From: Ectothiorhodospira mobilis
GTDB lineage: Bacteria > Pseudomonadota > Gammaproteobacteria > Ectothiorhodospirales > Ectothiorhodospiraceae
Assembly: GCF_016584115.1 (NCBI RefSeq)
Contig: NZ_NRSK01000007.1
Location: 42,745 to 106,744 of the forward strand
DNA length: 64,000 nucleotides
Reading direction: 5' to 3'
Below, one piece after another: positions 63,477-64,000 of the stretch (positions within the stretch are counted from its first letter, which is position 1; each line of letters starts with the position of its first letter). The position numbers were made by a program, and so were the translations under genes. A model generated the notes under the pieces. The model made no database searches. It was not told where the DNA came from and was given only the letters and a program-made list of their open reading frames with translations.

Positions 63477-64000
63477 AGCTCACCCTCGGATCCGCGATGG
63501 CATAGCCGATGTCCGCCAGCAGATACCCGGCCAGGGTCAACAGACCGCTGATCAGGGTCACCGACAGCACCAGCTCCCGGTCCCGGGTCTGCACCGCCTC
63601 CACCGCCAGCTTGCCCATGCCGTCGATGGAGAAGATGCTCTCGACGATGACCGACCCGGCCAGCAGGCTGGGCAGGAGGGTGGCGGAGACGGTGATCAGG
63701 GGCAGCAGGGAGTTGCGCAGGACATGGCGCCAGAGGATATCGTGCTCCTCCACCCCCTTGGCCCGGGCGGTACGGGCATAATCCGAGAGCAGGTTCTCCA
63801 GCACCGAGGAGCGGGTGAGCTTGGCCAGGAAGGCGAAGCCGCCGTAGGCCAGGCAGATCACCGGCAGGATCAGATGCCAGATGCGGTCCAGCAGGAATCC
63901 CGGCACGAAACCGTCCCCGCCCAGGATCAGCGCCAGTCCCATGCCCATGCCCTTCATGCCCCACTGGCCCCGGATGACGGACCTGTTGCTGCTCCTGGTC
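63469..64000 (-). CDS. yejB: Peptide ABC transporter permease, YejB-like, 5' end outside window
   Basis: Only the C-terminal 176 codons are in the window; the frame is open to base 64000. LASPVICLAYGGFAFL-like hydrophobic segments are followed by LLSDYARTARAKGVEEHDIL, the coupling helix of OppB/YejB permeases. VSATLLPSLLAGSVIVESIF and GMGKLAVEAVQTRDRELVLS are also typical, ending ADPRVSYD. It is the first visible gene of the yejB-yejE-yejF order, and a periplasmic binding protein gene (yejA) may lie upstream. Confidence 0.9.
   Translation of the reverse strand, partial: TRSSNRSVIRGQWGMKGMGMGLALILGGDGFVPGFLLDRIWHLILPVICLAYGGFAFLAKLTRSSVLENLLSDYARTARAKGVEEHDILWRHVLRNSLLPLITVSATLLPSLLAGSVIVESIFSIDGMGKLAVEAVQTRDRELVLSVTLISGLLTLAGYLLADIGYAIADPRVSYD

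Overview
The window is a gene-dense, strongly G+C-rich stretch of bacterial chromosome. Its content is housekeeping: complex I, translation factors, chaperones, carbamoyl-phosphate synthetase and DNA repair. The gene order is gammaproteobacterial. As I recall it, the run smpB-ratA-rnfH-bamE-fur-recN ... grpE-dnaK-dnaJ-dapB-carA-carB-greA-yhbY-rlmE-ftsH-folP-glmM-tpiA-secG-tRNA-Leu ... tRNA-fMet-rimP-nusA-infB-rbfA-truB-rpsO-pnp is the order in Pseudomonas and relatives. Differences here are a complete nuoA-N operon between the two tRNA genes (an arrangement I associate with Xanthomonas-like and purple-sulfur/Ectothiorhodospira-like lineages), an HrcA/CIRCE-controlled dnaK operon, and nadK and dinB next to recN. 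I therefore infer a deep-branching gammaproteobacterium of the Chromatiales/Ectothiorhodospiraceae/Xanthomonadales kind. The genus cannot be told from the window.

Layout. 1-6.4 kb is the most accessory part: an alpha-E protein (cut by the edge) and its circularly permuted ATP-grasp partner, a PmtA-like methyltransferase, a YheT hydrolase, a sodium/alanine symporter, a 68-residue membrane protein and an exported cytochrome b5-like protein. 6.4-15.5 kb, minus strand, is the transcription-translation operon tRNA-fMet-rimP-nusA-infB-rbfA-truB-rpsO-pnp. 15.5-30.6 kb, minus strand, is nuoABCDEFGHIJKLMN plus a DUF2818 gene, behind a sigma70-type promoter. 30.8-37.1 kb, minus strand, is rlmE-ftsH-folP-glmM-tpiA-secG-tRNA-Leu(GAG), with yhbY divergent. 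37.5-48.5 kb, minus strand, is hrcA-grpE-dnaK-dnaJ-dapB-carA-carB-greA, headed by a CIRCE operator.

48.6-64 kb has mixed strands. It holds nadK, dinB (with a LexA box), recN, fur, bamE, rnfH, ratA, a neurotransmitter:sodium-symporter family gene, smpB, then dnaQ-rnhA-yafS-like methyltransferase, mltD, a PP2C phosphatase, and a YejBEF-like peptide ABC transporter cut by the right edge.

Regulation readable from the sequence: CIRCE over the hrcA start, a LexA box before dinB, a promoter for tRNA-fMet whose -35 contains the stop codon of the preceding gene, two terminators between tRNA-fMet and rimP, strong hairpins inside the heat-shock operon, and several genes with a -10-like hexamer so close to the ATG that leaderless transcripts are possible. 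I saw no insertion sequence, prophage, CRISPR array, toxin island or frameshifted gene. No unoccupied stretch exceeds 300 bases. I did not find a clearly novel multi-gene system. The best candidates for a second look are the ATP-grasp/alpha-E pair, the leaderless-start pattern, the intercistronic hairpins of the dnaK operon, and the two small exported or membrane proteins near 5.5-6.4 kb.
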